From Pseudomonas sp. N3-W (GTDB lineage Bacteria > Pseudomonadota > Gammaproteobacteria > Pseudomonadales > Pseudomonadaceae), in NCBI RefSeq assembly GCF_024970185.1, contig NZ_CP103965.1, forward strand, positions 2,910,001-2,974,000: 64,000 bases of DNA, given 5' to 3'. Both the position numbers and the translations under genes were made by a program. The notes below the pieces were generated by a model. The model saw only the letters and a list, made by a program, of their open reading frames with translations. It was not told the origin of the DNA and did no database searches. Shown in pieces: positions 31,701 through 39,200 of the stretch (positions are counted from its first letter, which is position 1; every line of letters begins with the position of its first letter).

Positions 31701-31770
31701 CGGCGAGCTGGACGCCGCGCAATTTGAACGACTGCTCACCACCTCAACCACTGAACAGGGAACGTTATGA
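19708..31770 (+). CDS. rzxD: Trans-AT polyketide synthase: KS-DH-KR-ACP / KS-DH-KR-cMT-ACP / KS0
   Basis: 4020 residues, overlapping rzxC by 4 bp, with AAGGA before the ATG. Residues 1-35 are a docking helix (ITADEARQLLQQL). Module 1: KS 50-470 (Cys208), DH 635-930 (His670 in HxxxGxxxxP, Asp843), KR (Tyr1271), ACP (Ser1423). Module 2: KS 1508-1950 (Cys1682), DH 2130-2420 (His2164, Asp2331, but Ser2168 replaces the motif glycine), KR (Tyr2778), cMT 2895-3255 (ILEIGAGTGGTT), ACP (Ser3321). The last domain, 3410-3840, is a KS with Cys3576 in NTACASS. Its HGTGT histidine is replaced by Ala3710 (EAAANGSELGD), so it should be unable to condense. The C-terminal helix (SGELDAAQFERLL) should dock to RzxE, which carries the rest of that module. 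In rhizoxin this stretch installs the C9-C12 diene by two successive double-bond shifts. Confidence 0.92.
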   Translation: MSSQAFQSIIARLQQRQITADEARQLLQQLKAGAQATTEPPPATRPLVHDEIAVIGMSGQFPGADNVERFWHNLSTGADGVVELGERYLDPQRSYSAERQPGKTYCKWGGVLEQRDDFDPLFFNISPRDAESMNPHQRLILQESWKALEDAGYNPKSFRDQSVGIFVGAEPTGYFHETFIGASDAIIASRLSYFLDFKGPALVVNTGCSSSATAIHLACESLRNGEADLALAGGVFATLGEPGLISLAQMDMLSPTGHCHTFDQRSDGIVLSEAVGMLTLKRLSQALADGDPIHGVICASGMNQDGASNGITAPSGQAQERLISELYWRFGIDARQISYVEAHGTGTPLGDPVEVNALVRAFRQFTDDTGYCALGSAKAHIGHTSAAAGVVSLIKILLSMKHRQLPGLLNFEQLNPRIELAGSAFHILAEPREWLGSGPKMAALNSFGHSGTNVHMVIREAPEVAAVPVPDKARPCLLPLSARTADSLKRYARRVRQALLDPALRLPDLAYTLQTGRLAQAHRLIFLCSDKDQLRQQLNDWLDGRSPRHGWAGQIDTAECADIEVPATADAASLQPLAEAWAMGSKLDWAQFNRQHRGDARRVHAPVYPFARQNFWIAPAQRGAAGGETQAGAGITERNLHPFLARNTSDLQRQRFSSVFDGEEFFLKQHVVGGQRIFPGVAHLEMARAAVAMATAGRQPSFSQVVWLRPLIIGAQPRQVDIELTLEDDEQIRFEISSRELDLLTGHATGEPLLHSQGLAGFSEPSAPLQVDLAALKARMTGGQLSAQQCYDAYQAMTFEHGPAYQGLQTVDLGRGEVLAQLRLPACQRDSLEDYVLHPSLMDSALQAAIALSLGAEVVLAEDERQHLPPLTRPTLPFALEGLQILHRCSESMWARVSYAERRDDQQADSGLQRLNIELFDQQGTLCVLMQGFTSRVLGTPSEPASTEQPLMETLLFQPQWIDEAPPSVAAPDFSQHLILLSGFDPRIVAEVQQQLAGRCTVLGVPEQDCAVDYQQTALALLQHIRLLLGAGGGRRLLQLAVYNPNGERMIGGLAAMLRSLQLEVPDVTGQLIELDEPQSLAQRLAENAAAGDVGIRYQSGRRQVQHWRPCPAVDLAIDAPWKDRGVYLITGGLGGLGRLFAQAIATRVSDATLILTGRSALAPNGLAGIDAGRNHIEYHPLDVSDAEAVQRLIDEIVAKHHGLDGVLHSAGVIRDSLLINKQDDELQQVMAAKVAGTRNLDLATAGLALDFWICFSSGTGVVGNAGQADYAAANAFVDRYAAYRNRLAAQGLRRGQSLAINWPLWKEGGMQVDAATAQQMAHSTGMVAMPSNAGIHALRQCVALALPQVLVMHGRREPITALVSGATQASAPQAAPQVAANSDAPLAEVLHRALIDLVSTQMKIPAGEIRLDVEFSQYGFDSISLTTLANTLKQQWRLNLAPTIFFEHATVGRFAAYLEREHRSALAARLAPQTAPPVVQPRQPQPQAAAPRPLPTARIAPAKAPATEADDDIAIIGVSGRFPMADDVEQFFQNLNDGRDCISEIPANRWDWRQYYGDPHREVDKTNVKWGGFIHGVDHFDPLFFAISPREAQLMDPQQRLLMTYVWLAIEDAGYATAALAGSDTGIFVGTGVTGYSSLIAKAGVPVEGYSATAMVPSVGPNRMSFLLDFHGPSEPVETACSSSLVAIHRAVQAMRSGDCRMAVVGGVNTLIAPEAQISFSKAGMLALDGRSKTFSAQANGYARGEGVGMIVLKKRAQAEADGDHIYALIRSTAENHGGKANSLTAPNPRAQAELLKSAWRKAGVDPRSVGYIEAHGTGTELGDPIEINGLKMAFRELAEELSSEAPGQGYCGVGSVKSNIGHLELAAGIAGVIKVLLQLKHQTLFKSLHCEQLNPYIELDNSPFYVVQQSRPWAALKDRHGDELPRRAGVSSFGFGGANAHVLLEEYRAPQPARNEATSGARAFLLSAKTPERLRESARRLAEFIAAAPAQDPRYLDDLAYTLQVGRDVMQERVALLSDSLGDLQRQLGDFAATGKALYRGTSEGDNPALALFRQDEDMAAALAAWIDKRKYHKLLELWAQGLTIDWRDFYRDARSMRRLSLPGYPFAEERYWVTDLATGLVANPVQTGAWLHPMLERNTSDFYQQRFSSRWQGDESWFVDHQVDSRKTLPGVGYLEMARAAIARSLEAQALQAGTLQFKNIVWLTPYSPTPQHNELHIELTLEQQKVDFRIYSQTDGVALEHCKGSAQVIPTANVQPLDLDSLCAAPWQRSLEAAELYPLFDAMGIHYGPGHRGVSRLWLGEGRVLARLELAPGLFDGDWVLHPGMLDSAVQASIGLLQNRDGIGETLLPFALELLNVYGRCQPQMWALISIDGRNAGSAVQRIDIDVCDEHGQIAVALRGFSSRPVRAGRERPADQSLPAGLSLLAPQWVIADSPSMPPQALPTLAIGASNERRDWLAGLHPQIEFLPSQASTLDGIAAQLSACAPFQRLIWLAPAEHSTLMLFRLIKALLQLGVAQQALHLQLIFTTSIALRPDEPLVPEQAACHGLAGSLAKEQEQWRVELIDLPADSQPLPQTMPEPTLPAECLAWRQGEWFRQRLLPLASQAHTVIGGVSYREGGVYVVIGGAGGIGEVWTRHLISQWRAQVVWLGRRVADDQINQKLAALGQFARQHNAPPPLYIQADATDAGQLARARQQVVEACGPINGWVHSALVLTDARLAQMDEAQFSAVFDAKRLTSLAMAHVCIAADNPALDFVLFFSSMIAFSRAAGQGNYAAGCAFADGFAAQLGQHGPYPVKVINWGYWGSVGVVADPGYRARMAAQGLGSIEPQEGMAALDRLLASPWPQLGLIKLLEPMAIAGIDSGWQLDCYPAPPSLASADWAQVAQRCAAAPQHHPAAHEMNRLLLAQTFACLGELAAGGPLTEQRIAAEPAVAANLQAHPFYRRWLRESLCLLTDNGDIDAHGQLLSALPEPATLWSQWQQASEQWRGDADLHAQLQLVQTCVRALPAILRGEQAATGVMFPDGSMALVEGIYKNNRVCDYFNAVLGEVVADVARRQAQSGRPLRILEIGAGTGGTTAGLIETLCPWQQGIEEYCYTDLSQAFLRHAETHFAPQAPYLRTAIFDVGQPCAEQGISLQHYDLVIATNVLHATPDLRRTLQNAKTALRQGGLLLLNEISDRSMFTHLTFGLLEGWWLHHDTALRIPGCPGLYPERWQQLLQAQGFDGIAFPASASHSLGQQIIVAASDGVVCLPAQATAAVAVVEPQAPRPVVNAAINEEGLAGQCRQLITEVLSKLVNMAPERLQRDTAFDRYGIDSILQISLIQALEKSTGELSRTILFEHNTINQLTNYLLAEHRPALTRYFAPVQQVERSVAVQQPIAPLAVSRHAPLRPAPQPSASVEAQAANRDIAIIGVNGRYPMAADLDAFWDNLRNGRNCVSEADGQRWSTASNGDERYYGGFLEQVEAFDHGLFGIGDTEVQHVSPELRQMLEVAWLTFESAGYNRDALARFQQGDTAAVGVFIGSMYNPSPLRESDPAHAAITANVTDWQIPNRISHCFDLKGPSLAVNTACASSMSAIHLACQSILAGDCAMALAGGVNLILDPSRYQTLKLASFLGSSDLSRGFGQSDGMLPGEGAGAVLLKPLAAAVADGDRICGVIKSTRVNHGGGKLMYSAPNTRQQTRLIAETLKRAGLAPGQINYVEAAANGSELGDPIEVAALKKVFGELPPGSCALGTVKSNIGHLEAASGISQLTKVLLQLQHQQLAPSINAEPLNPHIRLEGSAFYLQQKAAPWTADGNGQPRRCLINSFGAGGTYASLVVEEYQEARATFRNTGGEQLLIVAAASRGSLLAYLKKLQTLIDANSTFDLSDLAYSLALREHRLAHRAALIVSDKQQLRARLQGLLAGTPDSGCWLSPVDGIEEGEPGTASGSLMQRGEAWSRGAGLDIPALYPNGGNRMVLPGYEFEHPLASPTSGTTPPALFSSELYRRISSGELDAAQFERLLTTSTTEQGTL
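30832..30861 (+). other. Inactivated HGTGT motif of the RzxD terminal KS0
   Basis: The codons read A-A-A-N-G-S-E-L-G-D where elongating KSs of this cluster read A-H-G-T-G-T-x-L-G-D. The catalytic histidine is Ala at codon 30835. The active Cys (codon 30433) is kept, so the domain should still carry and pass on acyl chains. This is the usual signature of condensation-incompetent KS0 domains in trans-AT synthases. Confidence 0.85.
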
Positions 31771-33176
31771 GCCAGATACAAGACAGCACCGCATCCACGC
31801 AAAGTGACGCAGTCGCCGGTCAACAGGCATACAAGGCCGCCCATCCGGTGGCCGCCAACGTCAAGATCAAAGACGGCTTTCCGATCATGCCCGGCAAAAT
31901 TCCCTTGCTCGGTCATGTGCACAAGATCGGCAAGGACGCGCTCGGTGAATTGCGTCAGGCCGAGGCCGCGTGCGGGCCGATCTTCTGGACCTATTTCGGC
32001 ACCCAGTTGCCGGTGCTGCAAATTCTGGACGAGGCCGGCCTGGCGATCCTGCAGAACAAGTACACCGACAATTCGTTCCTGCGCGAACAGATGCCGGTGA
32101 TTACCGGCGAGGCCATGAACGCGTTCGACGGCCCGCGCCATCGCAATGCACGGCGCGCCAGTACCGATGCGTTCACCCCCAAGGGGCTGACCCGCGCCCA
32201 GGTCGGCCAGTTCATCGTGGAAACCATCGATCAACGGCTCAAGCACTGGAGCCGCGAGAACAAGCTGGCGATTTTTCCGCAGACCAAGGACATCGCGCTC
32301 GAAGTGGTGTTTCGCATCCTGGGCATTGAAACCCACGAGCTGGAACTGTGGCGTCACCAATACGAAGAGTTTTTCCTGGGCATGATTCCGCTGAAGGTCA
32401 ACCTGCCCGGTTTCCCGGCCTGGCGCTGCCGCAAGGCGCGGGGCTGGCTGGAGCAGCGAGTGGCGCAGATTGTCGCCACCACGCGGGCCAACAATGACCA
32501 CGACAGCCTGGTCGGGGCGATGATTTTTGGTCGTGATGACCACGGCAACGGCATGTCCGAAGTCGAACTGGTGCACAACATCCTCGGGCTGGGCTTTGCC
32601 GGTTCGGAAACCACCGCCGCCGTGATGGCCTGGTCGGCGTTGATGCTGTCGCAGCATCCGCAGGTCTGGCAGCAGTTGTGCGAGCAGGTCGCGGGCCTGG
32701 ACAGCATGCCCGTTACCCACGAGGAACTGGTCAAGCAGGTGCCGCTGGCCGAAGGGATATTCCGCGAAACCATGCGCCTCTATCCACCGGCCCCCTTTGA
32801 AATGCGCAAGGTGCACACCGCGTTCGAATTGATGGGCCGCACCATCCCGGCCGGGGTGATGGCCGGGGTCAGCCTGCTGCATGTTTCACGCAACCCCGAA
32901 CGCTACCCGGACCCCGACAGCTGGAGGCCGGAACGCTGGCTGGGCCTGGACCGTGCGCTGAACCAGGTGGAAACCTGCCAGTTCGGCGGCGGGCCGCACG
33001 CCTGCCTCGGGCGGCATGTCGCGGCGCTGGAAATCACCCTGTTTATCGCGATGCTGGCTCGGGAGCTGGGGCCCAAGGGCATCGTGCCACGGCTGGTGGG
33101 CAAGATGCCGCCGCCGGCCTACCTGCCATTTTTACGCCCCTCGAACAAAGCTTTCCTCGACTTCAGCGGCGCCTGA
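31767..33176 (+). CDS. rzxH: Cytochrome P450 monooxygenase (RhiH/RzxH type)
   Basis: 469 residues, a normal bacterial P450 length. The I-helix motif GFAGSETT lies near residues 277-284, the K-helix ExxR is Glu334-Arg337 in ETMRLYPP, and the haem loop FGGGPHACLG carries the ligand Cys413. No N-terminal membrane anchor is evident, so it should be cytosolic and need ferredoxin and reductase from elsewhere; none is encoded here. It overlaps the rzxD stop by 4 bp (ATGA) and AGGGAAC precedes the ATG. It sits between the genes for the two halves of a split PKS module. The homologous P450 of rhizoxin clusters is credited with epoxidation of the macrolide. Which double bond this one oxidises cannot be read from the sequence. 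Confidence 0.9.
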   Translation: MSQIQDSTASTQSDAVAGQQAYKAAHPVAANVKIKDGFPIMPGKIPLLGHVHKIGKDALGELRQAEAACGPIFWTYFGTQLPVLQILDEAGLAILQNKYTDNSFLREQMPVITGEAMNAFDGPRHRNARRASTDAFTPKGLTRAQVGQFIVETIDQRLKHWSRENKLAIFPQTKDIALEVVFRILGIETHELELWRHQYEEFFLGMIPLKVNLPGFPAWRCRKARGWLEQRVAQIVATTRANNDHDSLVGAMIFGRDDHGNGMSEVELVHNILGLGFAGSETTAAVMAWSALMLSQHPQVWQQLCEQVAGLDSMPVTHEELVKQVPLAEGIFRETMRLYPPAPFEMRKVHTAFELMGRTIPAGVMAGVSLLHVSRNPERYPDPDSWRPERWLGLDRALNQVETCQFGGGPHACLGRHVAALEITLFIAMLARELGPKGIVPRLVGKMPPPAYLPFLRPSNKAFLDFSGA

Positions 33177-33241
33177 TCGGGCAGGGCGCACAGCGTATTT
33201 CGGTATTGCAGCATTATCAGAACCATGGATTGGAGAGAGCA

Positions 33242-36200
33242 GTGGACAGTAAAATCAGGGTTCTGCACGGCAAGATCCAACGGCAGGAAATCAGCATCGA
33301 ACAAGCGGCGCTGGAATTCGAGAAACTCAGGGCCGGCGCTCGCCAGGACGCCGCACCGCGTCTGATCGAGGCGCCCCCGGCCAGCGCCGACCTGATCGCT
33401 GCCGCTGTCTATCGCCATGACGAGCCGTGCCTGCGCGATCACCAGTTCAATCGCCAGCAGATCCTGTTGGGGCTGACCTACGCCAGCCTGGCGCTGGAAC
33501 ACGGCCTGGGCCAACTGGCTGAGGGCGAAGCGCTGCAACTGAAAAAACTGACGTTTGCCGCACCGATGGCGCTGGCCGCAGGCGAGCAGCTTGAAGTGGC
33601 GATCCGTGCCGCCCGGCCCGGCTTTGAGGCGGTATGCCGGCGCACACCGCTGGCGCCGTGGCAAGTCGTGGCCAGTGGCGAATTGTCGGCGGTTGCCGTC
33701 GAGCGCCAGCACGTAGCACCTGCTGAACTCATGGCCGGGATGACGGCGGTGGACCTGGCGTCGATCTACCAGATCAGCGAGCAGGTCCACATCGGCGAGA
33801 GCTATCGCACCCTGCAAGCGCTCTACCAGCAAGTGGACCGCCGTCAGGCGCTGTCGCGGGTGGCGCTGAGCGATGCGCGTCCGTACGGCTTGCATCCCTT
33901 GCTGATCAACAGTGCTTTCCTGACCATCATTCCGCTGCTGGCCGCAGAACAACTTGCCAGTCATTACATTCCCCTGGGCATCAAATCCCTGACGTTTCAC
34001 CGGCGCCAGGCACCGGCAACCGGCTGGATCCGCGCCCGTCTGGTGAAGAACTCCGGTGAACTGGTGCTGTTTGATGCCGAGCTGTACGGCGACGACGGCG
34101 CATTGATTGCCCAATTCAATGGCTGCTCGCTGAAGCGGCTGCGCGGCGAACATCTGCTTGATCAGGCCGAGCCGCGCACCGTTGAAAGTGCCGGCAGCAG
34201 CGCAGCGCTCGAAGACTATTTGCTGGCCCAGTTGCACGCCATCGGCGCCCGTCAGGTCGGTAAAAAGCAACGCCAGCGCAACCTGATGGACCTGGGGCTT
34301 GAGTCCATGCAACTGGTCAATCTGGCGCAGCGCATTGCCAGCGCGGCACTGATCGAACTGGAACCCACGGTGTTTTTTGAATACCCGAGCCTCGCCGAAC
34401 TGGCAACGTTTCTCTGGCAGGAGCACCGCGCGGCGTTCAGCCCGTTGCTGGGCCAGCAGGGTGTCGCGACCGAGATTGCCCCGGTGGCCGAACCCGTCCT
34501 CACAACCCAATCCAGGGCTGCCCAGCCGCAGACCGATATCGCCATCATCGGCATGCACGGGCAGTTCGGCGAGGCCGGCGATCTGGATCAGTTCTGGCGC
34601 AACATCTGGCAGGACCTCGAACTGATCAAACAAGTGCCGGCAGATCACTGGGACATCGCGCCCTGGTTCGATGCCGATCCCGAGGCCAAGGACAAAACCT
34701 ATTCACGCTGGGGCAGTTTCATCGACGATGTCGACACGTTCGACGCCGGGTTTTTCAACATGTCGCGCCGCGAAGCCCAGTGGATGGACCCGCAAGTGCG
34801 CCTGCTGCTGCAAAGCGCCTACAGCAGCGCCGAGAATGCCGGGGTGATCCAGCGCTTGCGCGGCAGCAATACCGGGGTGTTTATCGGCTCCTGCTTCAAC
34901 GAGTACATCGACAAGATCAGCGAACTCGGCCTGCCGATGGACCCGTACATCGCCACTGGCAGCGGCACCATCGCCGCCAACCGGATCTCGTTCTGGTTCG
35001 ACTTCAAAGGCCCGAGCCTGATGTTCAACAGCGCCTGCTCGTCGTCGCTGGTGGCGTTGCACGCCGCCTGCGTGGCGTTGCGCAACGGCGAGTGCGGCAT
35101 GGCATTTGTCGGTGGCAGCAACTTGCTGCTGTCGTCCTGGCACTACCGCTATTTTTCGGCGATCCGGGCGTTGTCGCCGACGGGACGCTGCCACACCTTC
35201 GATGCCCGCGCCGACGGCTATGTGCCGGGTGAATGCGTGGCCACGCTGTTGCTCAAACCGCTGGCACAGGCCCTGGCCGATGGCGACCCGATCCATGGCG
35301 TGATCAAGGGCTCGGCGGCGCTGCATGGCGGTTACACGCCGTCGCTGACGGCACCGAGCGTGGCGGGCGAGGAAAACGTGATCGTGCAGGCCTGGCAGAA
35401 CGCCGGGATCGACCCGCGCACCCTCAGCTACATCGAGGCCCACGGCACCGGCACCCGGCTCGGCGACCCGATCGAGATCAATGCACTCAAACGCGCCTTT
35501 GCGCGTTATACCGAGGACCGGGGCTTCTGCCACATCGGCTCGGTCAAGGCCAATATCGGCCACACCGAGGGCGCAGCCGGCATCGCCGGGGTGCTCAAGG
35601 TGTTGCAGCAGATGAAACACAGGAAGCTGCCGGCGCTGGGGCATTTCAAACAGCAGAACGCCCACATCAAGCTTGAAGATTCACCGCTGCTGATCGACAC
35701 CGAGGGCCGTGACTGGCCGGAACAGGACACACCACGGCGCGCCGGGATCAGCTCCTTCGGTTTTTCCGGCACCAATGCCCATGCGGTGCTGGAGGAATAT
35801 CGCGAGCAACGCCCGTTCGCCACGCATCAGGGCCAGCGGGTGCTGGTGCCGTTGTCGGCGCGCAATGAACAACGCCTGCAAGAGCAGGTGCTGCGGTTGC
35901 TGGATCACCTGAAGCACCACACACCGGACCTCGCCGCACTGGCGTACACCCTGCAAACCGGGCGGGAGGCGATGTCGGCGCGGGCGATTTTCAGCGTCGA
36001 CAGCCTTGAACAGTTGCAACACCAACTGCAAGCCTGGATCGCGGGCGAGCGCGATGGCGACGTTGCTGCGCCGGTCATGACCGGCGAGCAGGCCCTGGCT
36101 GTCGCGGACCTGCGGCAACTGGCGGCGCTGTGGCTCGTGGGTGCTGACGATGAAGTGAACATCGACTGGTCGCGTTTGTATGGTGCTGGCTGCCATCCTG

Positions 36201-39200
36201 CACGCATCAGCCTGCCGGGTTATGCCTTCGCCAAGGAACGCCACTGGCTGCAAGCGCCGACGCCAACCGCCGTGGCAGACAGCACGTTGCTCACATACAC
36301 CGAGCAATGGATTTCGGTGGAAGCGCCGGTTGGCGGGAGCGGGATCAAACGGCTGATCTGCCTGTTGAGTGAACCGGGTCTACGCCAACAACTGGCCCGT
36401 GAAATCCACGCCCTGAGCCCGCACACCGAACTGGTCTTTATCGCTGCCGCTGACGCCAATGGCCGCGACGAGGACGGTCATTACCGCGTTGCGGCGCACA
36501 ACCCGCAGCAATTGCAGCAAGGATTGCAACAGGCGCTGTGCGCTCACGGCGCAACCCGGATTCTGTATCTGTGGGGCATGGATGATCGACGCTGGATCAG
36601 CGACAGCAGCCCAATCGTCGCCTTGCTCAAGGCCATGGCCGCCACCACGACGCCGATAGACCGCTTGCTGCTGGCCGGCCGGGCGGGCGATGCGCTTGAG
36701 CGCTGCCACCTTGAGTCCTGGATCGGCATCGAACGCTCGCTGGGTGCGGTGATGGATTGCCCTGTCGACGTGGCCATCGACTGGCCGCAGCGTGACGCCG
36801 ACGACAGCGGCTGGCTGCGCCGTGTGTGGCTGCAACTGAGCGGCCAACCGGTCGGCAGCCGGGTGTATCAGGACATGCTGAGCCTGCGGCCCGTCTTGAC
36901 GCCGACCCTCGCCGAGCCCGCTGTCGAGCCGCTGGTGCTGGAGCAACTCAATACCCTGCTGATCACCGGCGGCCTCGGCGAGCTGGGCTTGTTGCTGGCC
37001 GGCGAATTGTCGAACCAGGCCAGGCACCGCAGCACTGGTCAGCTGCATCTGCTGCTCAATGGTCGCTCGCCATTGTCGGCGGCCGCACAGGCGCGAATCG
37101 ATGCGCTGAGCCATGAGCGTTGCACGGTTTTCCATGTGCAGGCCGATTGCGCCGACCCTATCGCGATGACGGCTGCATTGGCCGAGACACTGCCGCAAAG
37201 CGGGCCCATCGACGGCCTGATCCATGCCGCCGGGCTCAAGTCCAGTGGCAGCGTATTTGCCAGTTCGACGGCGGATTTCAACGCGGTGCTCAGCGCCAAG
37301 ATCAAGGCCACGCAGGTGCTGGACGAGGTGCTGGCGGCGCAACCGCTGGCGTTGATCTGCCATTTCTCCTCAAGCTCGGCGTTGCTGGGGGATATGGGTG
37401 CATGCAGCTACGCAATGGCCAACCGTTTCCAGCAGGCTTATGCGCGTTGGGTCCAGACCGGGCGCACGCGGCGGGTCGTTGCGATCAACTGGCCGCTGTG
37501 GCGCGACGGCGGCATGGCAGTGGGCGAGCGCGAGTCGACCGAGTTCTACCTCAAGTCCAGCGGCCAGCGGATGCTGGAAAGCGCCGAAGGCCTGACGTTG
37601 CTGCGTCGAATTGTCAGCAGCGATGTCGAGCAGGTGTTGGTGCTGGCCGGGCAACCGGCGCGGTTGCAGCAGATGGTCGCCGGAATCAATGAACCGGTGG
37701 AAAAAACCAGGGCTGAAACACCGTCAGCAGCCCCCGCACGCAACCCCGCGCACAGCCGTCCCGAACTCAAGGGGTTGAGCCTTGAGCAGTCGCTGCTGTG
37801 GGACCTGCGGGAGCTGGCGAGCCGACCGCTGAATGCAGAACGGCAGACGCTGGGCGAAGACACCAACCTGGCCGATTTCGGTTTCGACTCCATCAGCCTG
37901 GCGGAGTACGCCGGGCTGGTGAGCCGGCACTTGGGCCTGAAGTTGACTCCGGAAGTGTTTTTCAGCCATTCGACCCTGGCAAAACTCGCCGCGCATTTGC
38001 TGGAGCAGCATCGGCAAGTCGTTGAGGCTTGTTACCTGCGCACCGTAACCAGCGCGCCTGAACCGGCGCCGGTGGCAACTGCCGCCATCACCGCAAGCCC
38101 GGGCACCGACGCCATCGCCATCATCGGCATCAGCGGCCGCTTCCCCGGCGCCCGCACGCCTGATGAGTTATGGCAGTTGCTGGCCGAGGGTCGCGACATG
38201 GTCGGCGAGATTCCGGCTGAGCGTTACGACTGGCGCGAGCATTATGGCGACCCGCGTGAAAACCCGGCCAAGACCCGCTGCATCTGGATGGGCAGCGTGC
38301 CGGGAATCGACGAATTTGATCCGCTGTTTTTCGAGATTTCACCACGCGAAGCCAAAAACCTCGACCCTCGCCAGCGCCTGCTGTTGCAGGAGTCCTGGAA
38401 CGCTCTGGAAGACGCCGGTATCGGCCCGCGCCAGCTGGCTGCGCAGCGCGTCGGCATGTTCGTCGGCGTCGAGGAGGGCGATTTCCAGCGACTGGCTGGC
38501 GAGGAGAGCCTGACCTCCAGCCATAACGGCATTCTGGCGTCGCGGCTGGCGTATTTCCTGAACCTCACCGGACCGACCATGGCGATCAACACCGCCTGCT
38601 CGTCGGCGCTGGTGGCGCTGCATCAGGCGGCTTCCAGCCTGCGTAACCACGAATGCGAGATGGCCATTGCTGCCGGCGTCAATCTGATCTTCTCCCCGGA
38701 CGCCTTTATCGGCATGACCCAGGCCGGGATGCTCTCGCCGGATGGCAAGTGCTTCACCTTCGATCACCGGGCCAACGGCATGGTGCCGGGCGAGGCGGTG
38801 TGCTGCGTGCTGCTCAAGCCGCTGGCCCGTGCCGAGGCCGATGGCGACCGGATCTACGGTGTGCTGCGCGCCAGCGGCATCAACTACGACGGCAAGACCA
38901 ACGGCATCACCGCGCCCAGCGGCGTTTCCCAGCAACGCCTGCTGGAAGACGTTTATCGCCGTGCCGGGATCGACACCCAGGCGGTGGACTACATCGTCAC
39001 CCACGGCACCGGCACCCAACTGGGCGACCCGGTGGAAATCAATGCCCTCAACGATGCGTTCCGGGGCAATACGGCGGGCCATTGCGCGCTGACCTCGACC
39101 AAGACCAATCTGGGCCACACCTTTGCCGCCTCGGGGCTGGTCAGCGTCATCAGCCTGTTGCAGGCGTTGCGCCACGAAACCATTCCGGCCAGCCTGCATT

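Noticed and set aside
33206..33241. TTG start 12 codons upstream for rzxE
   Set aside because: No ribosome site precedes it, whereas GGAGAG stands 6 bases before the GTG at 33242.
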